The notes: generated by a model not told the origin, from the sequence alone. A stretch of 64,000 nt of DNA from Alloalcanivorax dieselolei B5 (GCF_000300005.1 NC_018691.1:1364001-1428000); one strand, 5' to 3'. Positions 49,385 to 58,748 are shown, counted from the first letter of the stretch. Numbers and translations are program-made.

Positions 49385-49780
49385 TCACCGGGAAGATGTT
49401 GCGCTCTCATCATCCCCCCCGGGAACCAGCCCCTGACGTTGCAGCTCACTCCTGACCATTGGTGGGCAACGGGAGAAGCATAGCGCCAGAGCTTCCACTG
49501 AGAGCCCTGACAGGAAAGCATCCCGCAATTGCCGGCTCTGCTCCGGCGTCCAGGGCCGGTTCAGATAATGCGGCCCCTTCACTACTGGGACCGTCGCCGG
49601 ATTATCCCTCAGGGTCACGGCGGAGGAACGGCGGTAACGAATGTCCTGGATACAGGTAAACAGGGCCCGGGTAATGTCCGGATGAATATAGGGCGAGTGC
49701 TGCGGGAAAGGCTGCCCGGTAACCGGATCAACACCTTCCGCCAGGTCCCGCAGTACTTCCAGTGCGTGTCGGATTTCCAT
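49385..49780 (-). CDS. Small conserved protein with GVxPVTG motif and C-terminal HTH-like segment, paralog of 39305-39700
   Basis: The 131-residue protein begins MEIRHALEVLRDLAEGVDPVTGQ and continues with a helix DITRALFTCIQDIRYR. Its C-terminal half (RPWTPEQSRQLRDAFLSGLSVEALALCFSRCPPMVRSELQRQGLV) has the same HTH-like pattern and the same RSELxRQGL end as the gene at 39305. The start at 49780 was chosen because it gives the same length as the paralog and has GGGAGA upstream; an in-frame ATG at 49816 exists. Function unknown; a small DNA-binding role is possible. Confidence 0.72.
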   Translation of the reverse strand: MEIRHALEVLRDLAEGVDPVTGQPFPQHSPYIHPDITRALFTCIQDIRYRRSSAVTLRDNPATVPVVKGPHYLNRPWTPEQSRQLRDAFLSGLSVEALALCFSRCPPMVRSELQRQGLVPGGDDESATSSR

Positions 49781-49991
49781 ATCCGTGATCTCCCAATAAA
49801 GTGCGATAGAACGCATGAGAGTAATAATATTGTCATAGCTTTGGTATCAGCCAGGGCGGAATTCTTCGAGCAAAAGGCTTACAAGACAAAGTGGTCATTT
49901 CCTATTGACTTTTTATTGGCGCGCGAATTGCTTGTGAAATCCGTAATGGAAGATGATCTGCCGTGAAACCTCCTGTGAAAAGAGAAACGAA

Positions 49992-50618
49992 ATGAAATCA
50001 AAGCCGCCGGTACTGGAATCCTATGGCCGTCTCGCCGCGGATTATGATCGGCGCTGGTCCGGGTATTTGCGCCGGACGATCCAGGAGACGCTGGCGCGGA
50101 TGCCCCTGCATGGAGGGGAACGTGTTCTGGAGGTGGGATGCGGAACCGGTGCCCTGCTGGCGGTGCTGGCTGAACGCCATCCTCCACGACTGCTGTCCGG
50201 TATCGATCCGGTGCCGCAGATGCTGGCGCGGGCGCGTGACCGTTTGCGCGAGGAAGTGACCCTCAAGGAAGGCTGGGCGGAGCAGCTACCGTTCGAGGAT
50301 GGACAGTTCGATATCGTGGTCTCCTTGAGCATGTTTCATTATATCCGTGATCCTGACGCCGCCCTGGCGGAGATGTTTCGGGTGCTGCGGCCAGGCGGAC
50401 GGCTGGTGATCAGCGACTGGTGCCATGACTACCTTGGTTGCCGTCTGTGTGACTGGTATCTGAAGTGGTCGGATCCCGCTCATTTCAAAACCTATCGCAG
50501 TGCTGAATGCGAGAATCTGCTGCGCGACGCCGGCTTCCAGACGGTGGCTTCGGAGCGCTATAAAATCAACTGGCTCTGGGGCATGATGACAGCGACCGGG
50601 AAAAAGCCAAGCTGGTAG
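49992..50618 (+). CDS. Class I SAM-dependent methyltransferase
   Basis: The 208-residue protein has the class I methyltransferase core: SAM-binding motif I VLEVGCGTGALLAVLAE, an acidic residue after strand 2 (LLSGIDPVPQML), motif II-like FDIVVSLSMFHYIRDPDAALAEMFRVLRPGGRLVISDW. This is the Methyltransf_11 (UbiE/COQ5-like) type. It transfers a methyl group from SAM to an unidentified small molecule. The ATG at 49992 follows AGAGAAA. The gene stands alone between the GVxPVTG protein and azoR. Confidence 0.92.
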   Translation: MKSKPPVLESYGRLAADYDRRWSGYLRRTIQETLARMPLHGGERVLEVGCGTGALLAVLAERHPPRLLSGIDPVPQMLARARDRLREEVTLKEGWAEQLPFEDGQFDIVVSLSMFHYIRDPDAALAEMFRVLRPGGRLVISDWCHDYLGCRLCDWYLKWSDPAHFKTYRSAECENLLRDAGFQTVASERYKINWLWGMMTATGKKPSW

Positions 50619-50706
50619 CGAAGTGTGTGGGGAAAGACGGAAAGTCATCGCGGACGTTCGCTGCCTTGCCTTTTGGGCACTCCGATAAGGGATGACCGGA
50701 AAGCGA

Positions 50707-51348
50707 TCAGAGTTCCAACTGATCCAGAACCTGATCCGCCCAGCTGTTGATTTCATCCGTAATGTCACCGGCGCTGGGCGCATTCTGATGTTCCAATCTC
50801 AATACCTGCACTTGGGTCAGGCCGATGACCGCCAGAACGTAGCGCAAATATGAGGTCAGGAAATCCTTCTGTTTTCCCGTTGTTCGAGGTGTTTCTCCTG
50901 GCATGTCATCCATAAATCCGCCACCACAGGCGCTGATCACCAGGACAGGCTGGGGACGAAGCAGACCGATCTTGCCCTCGGGACTCAACTGGAATGTTCG
51001 GTATGGACGTACCACGTGATCAACCCAGGCTTTGAGTACGGAAGGTACAGTAAAGTTATGCATGGGAGTGGAGATCAGTAACAGATCCGAGAGCTCCAGC
51101 TCACGAATCAGGTTCTCCGACAACGCCAGGCTGTGCGCATGCTGTTCCGTACGCGCTTTGGGGGGCAGTGCGGTGGCTTCCACGAAGCCGACATCCGGGT
51201 GAGGTAGCGGCCGGGCTGCCAGATCACGCTCCACGATACTCTGATCCGGGTGGGATTCACGCAGCCTGGCCAATACCATATCGGCGGCTATCCGGCTCCG
51301 GGATGACGCCTCCCGGGTGCTGGCCGAGACATGCAGAATCCGGATCAT
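50707..51348 (-). CDS. azoR: FMN-dependent NADH-azoreductase
   Basis: The 213-residue flavoprotein has the flavodoxin-like fold of AzoR: RILHVSASTREASSRSRIAADMVLARLRESHPDQSIVERDLAARPLPH, then LLISTPMHNFTVPSVLKAWVDHVVRPYRTF (FMN contacts), and VLVISACGGGF. AzoR enzymes reduce quinones and azo compounds with NADH by two electrons. Its ATG overlaps the stop of the GNAT gene upstream (ATGA). The pair is divergent from a MarR regulator, a standard set-up for quinone or electrophile response. Confidence 0.93.
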   Translation of the reverse strand: MIRILHVSASTREASSRSRIAADMVLARLRESHPDQSIVERDLAARPLPHPDVGFVEATALPPKARTEQHAHSLALSENLIRELELSDLLLISTPMHNFTVPSVLKAWVDHVVRPYRTFQLSPEGKIGLLRPQPVLVISACGGGFMDDMPGETPRTTGKQKDFLTSYLRYVLAVIGLTQVQVLRLEHQNAPSAGDITDEINSWADQVLDQLEL

Positions 51349-51791
51349 GATGCCTTCTCCAAGATGAAATTGAAGCGCAGGGCGGTAGCCAGCAGGCCGT
51401 TACGATAATAGAAGCGATGACCCAGGACATTGCTCAGTGGCGTGTCCAGAACCACTTTTGCGCAACCTTCCGTTTCTCCTATCGACTTTATTTCCGCCAT
51501 TAATCTTTCGCCCAGCCCACAGCTACGGTGCCGCTCATCGGTAACCAGGTCATCCACATAGAGAAATCGGCCGTATACCAGATTGTTCTGGACCCGATAT
51601 CCGGCCAGGGCGACGAAGTGATCTTCCTGCTGTAACCCCAGCAAACGGTAGCCTTCCGCACTCTGAGTACGCCACCGGGAAACCCATTCCGCTGGACTGG
51701 ACAGATGGGGTCTGAGCTGCTTCATAAGCGGAAAGCACCGCGATACCTCGGACTCATCTTGCAGGGTGTGCAGGGTGTAGGACGGATGCAT
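51345..51791 (-). CDS. GNAT-family N-acetyltransferase
   Basis: The 148-residue protein has the GNAT core: FVALAGYRVQNNLVYGRFLYVDDLVTDERHRSCGLGERLMAEIKSIGETEGCAKVVLDTPL, with the acetyl-CoA pyrophosphate loop RHRSCGLGERL. The C-terminal FYYRNGLLATALRF matches the family end. It acetylates an unknown amine. The start at 51791 follows GGAGAG. Its stop overlaps the azoR start, so the two are cotranscribed and translationally coupled. The operon is divergent from the MarR regulator. Confidence 0.9.
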   Translation of the reverse strand: MHPSYTLHTLQDESEVSRCFPLMKQLRPHLSSPAEWVSRWRTQSAEGYRLLGLQQEDHFVALAGYRVQNNLVYGRFLYVDDLVTDERHRSCGLGERLMAEIKSIGETEGCAKVVLDTPLSNVLGHRFYYRNGLLATALRFNFILEKAS

Positions 51792-51859
51792 CGGGCTCTC
51801 TCCCTTCATATTCATTGCCTTCACTGCCGCCCGCTGCTGGCGATAGAGAAAGGGTTCGT

Positions 51860-51902
51860 ATATTATCAGTACTCTGACATCATATAAGAGTACTGATAAT
51901 AT
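51860..51902. promoter_or_regulatory. 16-bp perfect inverted repeat at the MarR start codon
   Basis: ATATTATCAGTACTCT at 51860-51875 and its exact reverse complement at 51887-51902 are separated by 11 bases. The right arm covers the first two bases of the MarR ATG (51901). It is a strong candidate MarR operator controlling both its own gene and the GNAT-azoR operon; MarR operators are typically such palindromes. Confidence 0.8.
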
Positions 51903-52368
51903 GCGCAAGGCATCGCCGGATGTGCCCGATATCGGGGAAGGAAAGCGGGGAGAGCAGGGGTACCTGGGCTATCTGCTACGCCAGGCCAGCGCTGCCCACA
52001 GACTACGAATGGAAAGAGCGCTTGCCGACAAAGAGGTCACATTACCCCAGTTTCTGACCCTTACCATGCTGGAGGCCTATCCCGGGATTTCCAACGCTGA
52101 TCTGGCCCGGCTGGCCATGCTAACTCCACAGACAGTGAGCGTGATCATCAAAAATCTTGAGCGGAGTGGTCTGGTGCGGCGACAGCCTCATCCGATACAT
52201 GGGCGTATTCAGAGAATCGAAGCCAGTGAATCAGGCCGGCGGCTTTTGAAACAGTGCAGAGCCAAGGTGAATAAGGTAGAACAGGCTTTGATGAAAGGGC
52301 TCGGCGCCGAAGAGGAAAAGGTCGTCAGGCGTTGGCTGGTCGCCATTGCCGACGACGGCCAATCTTGA
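51901..52368 (+). CDS. MarR-family transcriptional regulator
   Basis: The 155-residue protein has the winged helix of MarR: LPQFLTLTMLEAYPGISNADLARLAMLTPQTVSVIIKNLERSGLVRRQPHPIHGRIQRIEASESGRRLL. The N-terminal dimerisation helix (LGYLLRQASAAHRLRMERALADK) and C-terminal helix are in place. There is no ribosome site before ATG 51901; the transcript may be leaderless or a later start may be used. It is divergent from the GNAT-azoR operon, and the 16-bp inverted repeat overlaps its start. Such regulators usually release DNA on binding phenolic or electrophilic ligands. Confidence 0.9.
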   Translation: MRKASPDVPDIGEGKRGEQGYLGYLLRQASAAHRLRMERALADKEVTLPQFLTLTMLEAYPGISNADLARLAMLTPQTVSVIIKNLERSGLVRRQPHPIHGRIQRIEASESGRRLLKQCRAKVNKVEQALMKGLGAEEEKVVRRWLVAIADDGQS

Positions 52369-52421
52369 CCTCCCGCGCGGTGGCCGCTTGCCTGAAATGC
52401 TTTCAGATATGGAATCACGGA

Positions 52422-53069
52422 ATGTCCGGTCGCGCTGTCTTTATGCTTCTACTATCCCTGTTGACGGTGTTTGTCGTCTGGATGGCTGTCGAGCCCCACG
52501 ATCGTGCGGACTGGATGCTGGAAAACGCCTTGGTGTTGTTGGCGGTTGTGGCACTGATTGTCACCCGGCGCTGGTTCGTTTTCTCCAACCAGGCCTATCT
52601 GTTGATCTTTGCTTTTCTTGCTTTGCACGAGCTGGGTTCCCATTACACCTATTCCCTGGTGCCCTACGAGCCGGCGCTGCGGAAGCTGTTTGGCTTCAGT
52701 CTTGATCAACTGATGGGCTGGGAGCGCAATCAGTTCGACCGACTGGTGCATCTGGCTTACGGGTTGCTGTTGACCATACCGCTGTTCGAATTCTGTCGGC
52801 GCGTGGTGGGTCTGGGCCGTGCCTGGGCCTACGTATTCGCCACCGCGATCATCATGGCCACGTCGATGTTGTACGAACTGATCGAGTGGATTGCCGCTGT
52901 GTGGTTTGGCGGTGATCTGGGGCAGGCGTTCCTGGGGACCCAGGGCGACATTTGGGACGCACAGAAGGATATGGCGCTGGCGACGGTCGGGGCGGTGCTG
53001 GCGGTGGCCTTGCACGCGCTCCTCAAGCGGCGGAGCGCCGGCGCGGATGCCGGCGCCCCATCGCTTTAG
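52422..53069 (+). CDS. DUF2238 (YjdF-type) membrane protein
   Basis: The 215-residue inner-membrane protein has about six membrane helices and matches DUF2238: ALVLLAVVALIVTRRWFVFSNQAYLLIFAFLALHELGSHYTYSLVPYEP, FDRLVHLAYGLLLTIPLFEFCRR, MLYELIEWIAAVWFGGDLGQAFLGTQGDIWDAQKDMALATVGAVLA. Conserved His and acidic residues in HELGSHYTY, DRLVH and YELIEW are typical. Function unknown. Its stop overlaps the stop of the convergent glucose dehydrogenase gene at 53066-53069. Confidence 0.9.
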   Translation: MSGRAVFMLLLSLLTVFVVWMAVEPHDRADWMLENALVLLAVVALIVTRRWFVFSNQAYLLIFAFLALHELGSHYTYSLVPYEPALRKLFGFSLDQLMGWERNQFDRLVHLAYGLLLTIPLFEFCRRVVGLGRAWAYVFATAIIMATSMLYELIEWIAAVWFGGDLGQAFLGTQGDIWDAQKDMALATVGAVLAVALHALLKRRSAGADAGAPSL

Positions 53070-55432
53070 CGGGCGGCGCCGTCCTGCTTGTCCGGCAGGG
53101 CGAAGGCAACAATGTAGTCGCCCCGGGCGGGAGATTGCCGGGAACCCCCGGCGGAGATCACCAGGTACTGTTTGCCACTGGCCGGGGAGGTGTAAGTCAT
53201 TGGCGTGCCCTGGGAGCCCACCGGCAGGCGATGTTTCCACACCGTTTCCCCGCTGGCCACGTCCATGGCGCGAATGTTGTAGTCCAGAGTGCCGGCATAG
53301 AACACCAGGCCAGAAGCGGTGGACATGGGCCCGCCCACCGTCGGCATGCCCACGGGAATCGGCAGGTGCATTTTCAGTCCCAGAGGGCCGGTATCCTCCA
53401 CGGTACCTAATGGAACCTGCCAGACCACTTCACGCCGATTCAAATCGATGGCGCTGAGAGTACCGTAAGGTGGCTTCTGGCAAGGCACGCCCAGCGGCGA
53501 CATGAACACGTATTTGGAGGCGCCATAGGGCGTACCGTGCTGAGGAGATAAACCGGTATGAGAGGCGGAGGCGTCTTCCTTATCCGCTTCCTCGCGCGGT
53601 ACCAGCAATACCCGCTGCGGGGAACGGGTGTCGTTGACGATCAGATAGCCGCCGGGTTTGTAGATGGTGTTGCTGCCCCAGTTCATACCGCCGAAATAGC
53701 CCGGCCATTGCAGGCTGGGAGTCAGTCCTGGCGGAGTGAAATCGCCTTCGTAACGCAGTTTGCGAAACTGGATCCGGCAATACAGTTGATCGAACGGAGT
53801 GGCGCCCCACATGGCCGCCTCTGACAGCTTCTCCGCGCCGATGGCGGGCATGCCCACCGAATAGGGTTGCGTTGGCGAGGTCCAGTCACCATCCACCGCG
53901 CCCTGCGGAACCGGGCGCTCTTCCACTTCGGCAATGGGGGTGCCGGTACGCCGGTCGAGCATGAAAATCTGACCGCGCTTGGTGGTTTGGATCAGCGCTG
54001 GCACGGCATTGCCGCTACCGTCGTCCACATCGAACAAAGTGGGTTGGGAGGGCACGTCGTAATCCCAGATATCGTGATGCACGGTCTGGAATTTCCAGCG
54101 TTCCTGTCCGGTACCAAGATCCAGGGCAACGATGGAGGAAGAATAGTCTTCATCCGCGTCGGTACGGTGACCGCCAAAGAAATCCGGAGTGGCATTGCCG
54201 GTGGGCAGATAGATCAATCCTAATTCCTCATCCACCGCCGGCGTGGACCAGACATTCGGTGTGCCGCGGGTGTAGGTCTCGCCCTCCGGAGGCAGGCCGG
54301 TGAGCGTTGGATTGGCCAGATCCCAGGCCCAGGCCAGTTCTCCGCTGTCGGCGTGAAAGGCGCGGATCACGCCGGAGGGTTCGCCGATCATCATGTTGTC
54401 GAACACCCAGCCGCCGATAATGATCAGCCCTTGCGTCACCGTGGGCGCCGAGGTCTGGAAGTAAAAGCCGGGCTTCACTTCTCCCATGCCTTGCTTCAGG
54501 TCCACGGTGCCGCCATCGCCGAAAGAAGGGCAGAGCGCGCCGGTTTGTGCGTCCAGCTCGATCAGGCGGGCATCAATGGTGGACAGCACGATGCGTCCGG
54601 CGCAGGTTTCATCATTGTCTGAGGCCCGGTAATAGCCGAGGCCCCGGCAGCGTTGCCACAAGGGCGAGGACGCTTCCGGGTCGAAGCTCCACTTCTGTTC
54701 ACCGCTGTCCGCGTCCAGGGCGAACACTTTGTTGTGCACGGTGCAGACATAAAGCGTGTCGCCCACCTGGATCGGCGTGTTCTGGTCCTCACCGCCGGCT
54801 CCGGGAGGGTTGGCATTGGGAACATCCCCGGTGCGAAAGGTCCAGGCCACTTCCAACCGGCCCACGTTGTCGGGTGTGATCTGATCCTGCGGCGCATAGC
54901 GGGTGCCGTCCTGCTGGCGTCCGTAGTGATGCCATTCCCGAGCCTGATCCGTCACTGTCAAGGAGGGCGGTTCGGTCTTGCTGGCGATGATGGGGCCGGG
55001 ATGGAAAGCATGAAAAATCGTCGCCGCCAGACCAAGCAGAATCACCGCCGCCACCGGATAGGCGGTGCCGCCACTGATCGGCTTGCCCCGTCGTAAAGCC
55101 GGTGCCAGCAGCGCGAGCAGGAACAGCAGCACCGCCGGCGCGAACAGGCGGGACACCTGAGGCCAGAAATCCAGACCCACCTCCCACCAGGCCCACAACG
55201 CGGTGCCTACGAAAACGACCGTGTATAGCCAGAAGCCCAGAACATGCCGGGCCATCACCAGGCCGCCGGCGATCACCAGGCCGATGCCAGCCAGGCTGAA
55301 GTACCAGGAACCGCCCAGCAGAATCAGATAAATACCGCCGCCGAACAGCCCGATGCCGGCGACCACCATGAGCAGGCCCACCAGGATGCTAACAGTGGAT
55401 ACCCAGGACGATGTTTTTTCTTTTTCGTTCAT
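53066..55432 (-). CDS. gcd: Membrane-bound PQQ-dependent glucose (quinoprotein) dehydrogenase
   Basis: The 788-residue protein oxidises aldose sugars such as glucose to lactones in the periplasm and passes electrons to ubiquinone. Five membrane helices fill residues 1-145 (for example GIGLFGGGIYLILLGGSWYFSL and VLGFWLYTVVFVGTALWAWW). A PQQ eight-bladed propeller follows, starting WHHYGRQQDGTRYAPQDQITPDNV and including LPTGNATPDFFGGHRT and GRQSPARGDYIVAFALP-like C-terminal blades. The length and layout match E. coli Gcd. PQQ synthesis genes are not in the window. ATG 55432 is preferred over an upstream TTG because AGGAGG lies eight bases before it. Confidence 0.93.
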   Translation of the reverse strand: MNEKEKTSSWVSTVSILVGLLMVVAGIGLFGGGIYLILLGGSWYFSLAGIGLVIAGGLVMARHVLGFWLYTVVFVGTALWAWWEVGLDFWPQVSRLFAPAVLLFLLALLAPALRRGKPISGGTAYPVAAVILLGLAATIFHAFHPGPIIASKTEPPSLTVTDQAREWHHYGRQQDGTRYAPQDQITPDNVGRLEVAWTFRTGDVPNANPPGAGGEDQNTPIQVGDTLYVCTVHNKVFALDADSGEQKWSFDPEASSPLWQRCRGLGYYRASDNDETCAGRIVLSTIDARLIELDAQTGALCPSFGDGGTVDLKQGMGEVKPGFYFQTSAPTVTQGLIIIGGWVFDNMMIGEPSGVIRAFHADSGELAWAWDLANPTLTGLPPEGETYTRGTPNVWSTPAVDEELGLIYLPTGNATPDFFGGHRTDADEDYSSSIVALDLGTGQERWKFQTVHHDIWDYDVPSQPTLFDVDDGSGNAVPALIQTTKRGQIFMLDRRTGTPIAEVEERPVPQGAVDGDWTSPTQPYSVGMPAIGAEKLSEAAMWGATPFDQLYCRIQFRKLRYEGDFTPPGLTPSLQWPGYFGGMNWGSNTIYKPGGYLIVNDTRSPQRVLLVPREEADKEDASASHTGLSPQHGTPYGASKYVFMSPLGVPCQKPPYGTLSAIDLNRREVVWQVPLGTVEDTGPLGLKMHLPIPVGMPTVGGPMSTASGLVFYAGTLDYNIRAMDVASGETVWKHRLPVGSQGTPMTYTSPASGKQYLVISAGGSRQSPARGDYIVAFALPDKQDGAAR

Positions 55433-55534
55433 CAAACCAGCCTCCTATCCGGATGATCTGATTCGAGATTGCCACAGTGCGGACCAGCGGACCACTGCCG
55501 ACCTGTCGATCCGTTATTGTTCGAAGGCGTTGGG

Positions 55535-57088
55535 TCACGGGGTTTCGGTTTGCGTGGTGTCATCCGGGGCGGCCTGACGGCGCGCCAGCAACCAGCCCAC
55601 CATCACGGCGGTGATGGCAACGATGGTCGCGCCGATAAGGGCGTTGGTGTGCAAGGCCTGGGTAAAGCCCTCACGGGCCCCCGACAGCACCAGATCCGCC
55701 ACGTCCGGCGGCAATTGGCTGGCAGCATCCAGAGCGCCGCCCAAGGTGTCACCGGCGGCCAGTGTCAGATCCGCTGGCAGATCAGGCGGCAGGACTCCGG
55801 CCATGTGCGCGCGATAAACCGCGGCACCGGCGCTGCCGATCACCGCGATACCCAGGGCCATGCCCAGTTCCGTGGCGGTCTCCGACGTTGCCGAGGCGGC
55901 GCCGGTCTTGTTGGGCGGGGCGGCGCTGACCACCATGTCGGTGCCCAGAATCATCATCGGCATCACGCCCACGCCCATGATCGTCATGCCGGCTACCAGC
56001 CAGGGCATGTTGTCCATTCCATTGACCATGGCCATGGCAAGGAAGCCGAACATCGACAGCAACAGGCCGACACTGACCAGCACGCCTCGACTCATATAGC
56101 GGGTCAGGCGTGGCACCAGCAGCGATACGATGGTCTGGATCACCGCCGGCGGCAGCATCACCAGACCGGCGTGCAATGGCGACAGACCCAGTACCCCTTG
56201 CAGGTACTGGAACACCATCAGCCAGGCACCGGACAGCGCCAGCACGGTAAGCAGCATGGCCACCACCGAGGTGCTGAAAGTGCGGTTGCGGAACAGCGCC
56301 AGATCGAACATCGGTTCCGCCAAACGGCGTTGCCGGCGCACGAACAGTACGCCGATGACCAGCCCGGCGACGATGGACAGCAAGGGCATCCACGATACGC
56401 CGTTGCGGGCCATGTCCTTCAAGCCGTAGATCACCGCGATGACCATGGCCACCGACAACAGCGCGCTGAGAAAATCCTGACGTCCGGCCTGCTCGTCGCG
56501 GAACTCCGGCAACAAGAGTGGGCCGCACACCAACAACAGCGCCATCACCGGCACACCCAGAAGGAAAACCGATCCCCACCAGAAAAATTCCAGCAGAGCG
56601 CCGCCCACCAGCGGGCCGATGGCGCTGCCGACGATAAAGCCGGTCATCCACACCGTAATCGCCACGGTGCGCTCGTGCTCCTGATGGAACATGTTGCGCA
56701 GCAGCGACAGGGTGGACGGCATCAACGTCGCGCCGGCGATGCCCAGCAGCGCGCGGGCGGCGATCAGCATTTCCGCGCTGGTGGCGAAGGCCGCCAGCGC
56801 CGAAGCGGCACCGAAAGCGGTGGCGCCAGTTAGCAGCAGCTTACGCCGGCCGATACGGTCGCCCAGCGTGCCCATGGTCACCAGGAAACCGGCGATCATG
56901 AAACCGTAGATGTCGAGAATCCACAGCAACTGATCACTGGTGGGATGCAGGTCCGCGCTCAGCTGTGGCACCGCCAGATGCAGGACCGTCATGTCCAGTG
57001 CCAGCAGCACCGTGGGCAGCATCAGTACCGCCAGACCCAGCCACTCGCGCCGCGTGGCGGCCGGCGGCGACGCGTTGGAAGTTTCCAT
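55535..57088 (-). CDS. MFS transporter of the DHA2 (14-TM) type, SmvA-like
   Basis: The 517-residue inner-membrane protein has about fourteen hydrophobic segments. DHA2 signatures include LDMTVLHLAVPQLSADLHPTSDQLLWILDIYGF in helix 1, GTLGDRIGRRKLLLTGATAFG between helices 2 and 3, and ARALLGIAGATLMPSTLSLLRNMF in helix 4. SmvA-type members export quaternary ammonium and cationic dyes. ATG 57088 is preferred over the in-frame GTG at 57103 because AGGAG lies five bases upstream. It has no adjacent regulator, so its control is unclear. Confidence 0.9.
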   Translation of the reverse strand: METSNASPPAATRREWLGLAVLMLPTVLLALDMTVLHLAVPQLSADLHPTSDQLLWILDIYGFMIAGFLVTMGTLGDRIGRRKLLLTGATAFGAASALAAFATSAEMLIAARALLGIAGATLMPSTLSLLRNMFHQEHERTVAITVWMTGFIVGSAIGPLVGGALLEFFWWGSVFLLGVPVMALLLVCGPLLLPEFRDEQAGRQDFLSALLSVAMVIAVIYGLKDMARNGVSWMPLLSIVAGLVIGVLFVRRQRRLAEPMFDLALFRNRTFSTSVVAMLLTVLALSGAWLMVFQYLQGVLGLSPLHAGLVMLPPAVIQTIVSLLVPRLTRYMSRGVLVSVGLLLSMFGFLAMAMVNGMDNMPWLVAGMTIMGVGVMPMMILGTDMVVSAAPPNKTGAASATSETATELGMALGIAVIGSAGAAVYRAHMAGVLPPDLPADLTLAAGDTLGGALDAASQLPPDVADLVLSGAREGFTQALHTNALIGATIVAITAVMVGWLLARRQAAPDDTTQTETP

Positions 57089-57305
57089 ATTCTCCTGTGT
57101 CACAGTCGTTATCCTTTCACTTACTACAAGATGCCGCGTGCTACGCCACCATAGGTTAGTTGGAACGGGGGTGGCGGGAACGGGCCGACGGTTTCCCGTT
57201 GCGGCAACGCGACAGAGGAACCTCCATGAGGTTCGGGTATGCCCGAAGGGCAGTGTGAAGAGCGTGGGTCAGTCGCTCGGCGGGTTGGTCGGCGAACCGG
57301 ACCGG

Positions 57306-57653
57306 TTACATGGCGCGGCCGTCGAACCGCTGCACGGGAACCGAATCCAGGTCGACACCTTCCAGACAACGTATGTTGATCGCCGCCATCCGATTGCCTT
57401 CCGGATCCACCCCTTCACCGTAGGGATGAATGCCGCATTTCGGGCAAAAGTGATGCTGGATCACATGCTGATTGAAGGTGTAGGTGGCGATGTCGTCCTC
57501 CGCCGTCAGCAGATGAAGGTGATCCCGGGGAATGAACCACATCAGGGATCCCTTGCGCTGACAGATGGAGCAGTTACAGGACATGGCGCCGTCCAACTCG
57601 CCTTCGGCTTCGAAGGCGACGTTTCCGCAATGACAACTTCCTTTGTAGTTCAT
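57306..57653 (-). CDS. GFA (glutathione-dependent formaldehyde-activating) family protein
   Basis: The 115-residue protein has the GFA zinc fold: GSCHCGNVAFEAEGEL near the N-terminus, SCNCSICQRKGSL, and HFCPKCGIHPYGEG. The Cys residues in CHC, CNCSIC and CPKC bind zinc. Founding members accelerate formaldehyde-glutathione adduct formation, although this role is debated. GGAGAG precedes the start. The gene stands between the DHA2 exporter and the LysR regulator on the same strand. Confidence 0.92.
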   Translation of the reverse strand: MNYKGSCHCGNVAFEAEGELDGAMSCNCSICQRKGSLMWFIPRDHLHLLTAEDDIATYTFNQHVIQHHFCPKCGIHPYGEGVDPEGNRMAAINIRCLEGVDLDSVPVQRFDGRAM

Positions 57654-57812
57654 CGGTCTCTCCTTTCTTTTGAGTCGTCATTGAGTCGAACGACGGGGTG
57701 AGGAATTCGACATCGTGTCCAAGGTTAACGCCAGGAAATGACATAGGGAAGACATCGGATAGGGAAAAGATCGCGGCTTGTGAGCCGTGACACCCATGCG
57801 TCTCGCCCGGCG

Positions 57813-58748
57813 TCAAACCGCCTGTGGTGCCGGCGCCGCAGTCAGTCCGCCGCTTGCCCGGAAGTGCTCGATCTCCGTCACCAGCCAATCCCGGAATAAC
57901 ACCAACAACGGATTCTCCGCTTTCTGTTCCGGCAGAATAAAATGGTACGCCCAAGAACTGCGATAGCTGTGCGGTAATGGAATGATCAGCCTCCCGGAGG
58001 CCAGCTCCTCGCGGATCAGGAACGGTGGAATCAGGGCGATCCCCATGTCCTGCATGGCCGCTTCGGCCAGCATGGTGAACAGCTCGAAACGCGGGCCGGT
58101 CATGTCCCGTTCCACCCGCAGGCCGGTGGAGTCGAACCATTCGCGCCAGGCGTAGGGGCGGGTGGTCTGTTGCAGCAGGGTGAGGACGGCGATGGTCTGT
58201 GCGTCCAGCTCCCGTTCCGGGGCGATCAGCCGCGGGCTGCACACCGGCATCGGTTCCTCATGCATTAACAAGGTGGCTTCGGTGCCGGGCCAGTCGCCGT
58301 CGCCGAAATAGATGGCGGCGTCGAAGCGGGTCTCGGCGAACAGAAACGGCTTGGTGCGGTTGGTCAGATTGACGGTGACGCCGGGGTGGGCACGGCGGAA
58401 GTCCTTCAGCCGTGGCAGCAGCCAGCGGGTGCCGAAGGTGGGCACCACCGCCAGTTCCAGGGTGTTGGCGGCGCCGTGGTCCCCCATCACCGCCAGTGTA
58501 TCCCGTTCCAATTCATCAAGATGGACGCTGACCCGGCGGCTGTAATCGCGGCCCGCTTCGGTGAGCCGCACGCCCGGACGTGAGCGGCGGAACAGTTTGA
58601 CGCCGAGAAAGTCCTCCAGGGCCGCGATCTGGCGGCAAATGGCGCTTTGTGTCAGGGCCAGTTCCTCGGCGGCTTTGGTGAAGCTCTGATGGCGCGCGGC
58701 CGCCTCGAAGCCGATCAGAGCGGCGGTGCTGGGGATCTTGCGTCGCAT
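57813..58748 (-). CDS. gcdR: LysR-family regulator of the glutaryl-CoA pathway
   Basis: The 311-residue protein has the LysR HTH (AALIGFEAAARHQSFTKAAEELALTQSAICRQIAALEDFLGVKLFRR) and the substrate-binding domain typical of the GcvA/TrpI subgroup (VPTFGTRWLLPRLKDFRRAHPGVTVNLTNRTKPFLF). It is divergent from gcdH with 180 bp between, the arrangement in which GcdR activates the glutaryl-CoA dehydrogenase gene in several Proteobacteria. The same frame stays open upstream through the antisense of gcdH, but ATG 58748 is the real start. The name rests on context as much as sequence. Confidence 0.85.
   Translation of the reverse strand: MRRKIPSTAALIGFEAAARHQSFTKAAEELALTQSAICRQIAALEDFLGVKLFRRSRPGVRLTEAGRDYSRRVSVHLDELERDTLAVMGDHGAANTLELAVVPTFGTRWLLPRLKDFRRAHPGVTVNLTNRTKPFLFAETRFDAAIYFGDGDWPGTEATLLMHEEPMPVCSPRLIAPERELDAQTIAVLTLLQQTTRPYAWREWFDSTGLRVERDMTGPRFELFTMLAEAAMQDMGIALIPPFLIREELASGRLIIPLPHSYRSSWAYHFILPEQKAENPLLVLFRDWLVTEIEHFRASGGLTAAPAPQAV

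Noticed and set aside
55469-56833. A 454-codon plus-strand frame opposite the DHA2 exporter
   Set aside because: Composition is dominated by His, Gln, Gly and Arg, typical of the antisense of a membrane protein gene.
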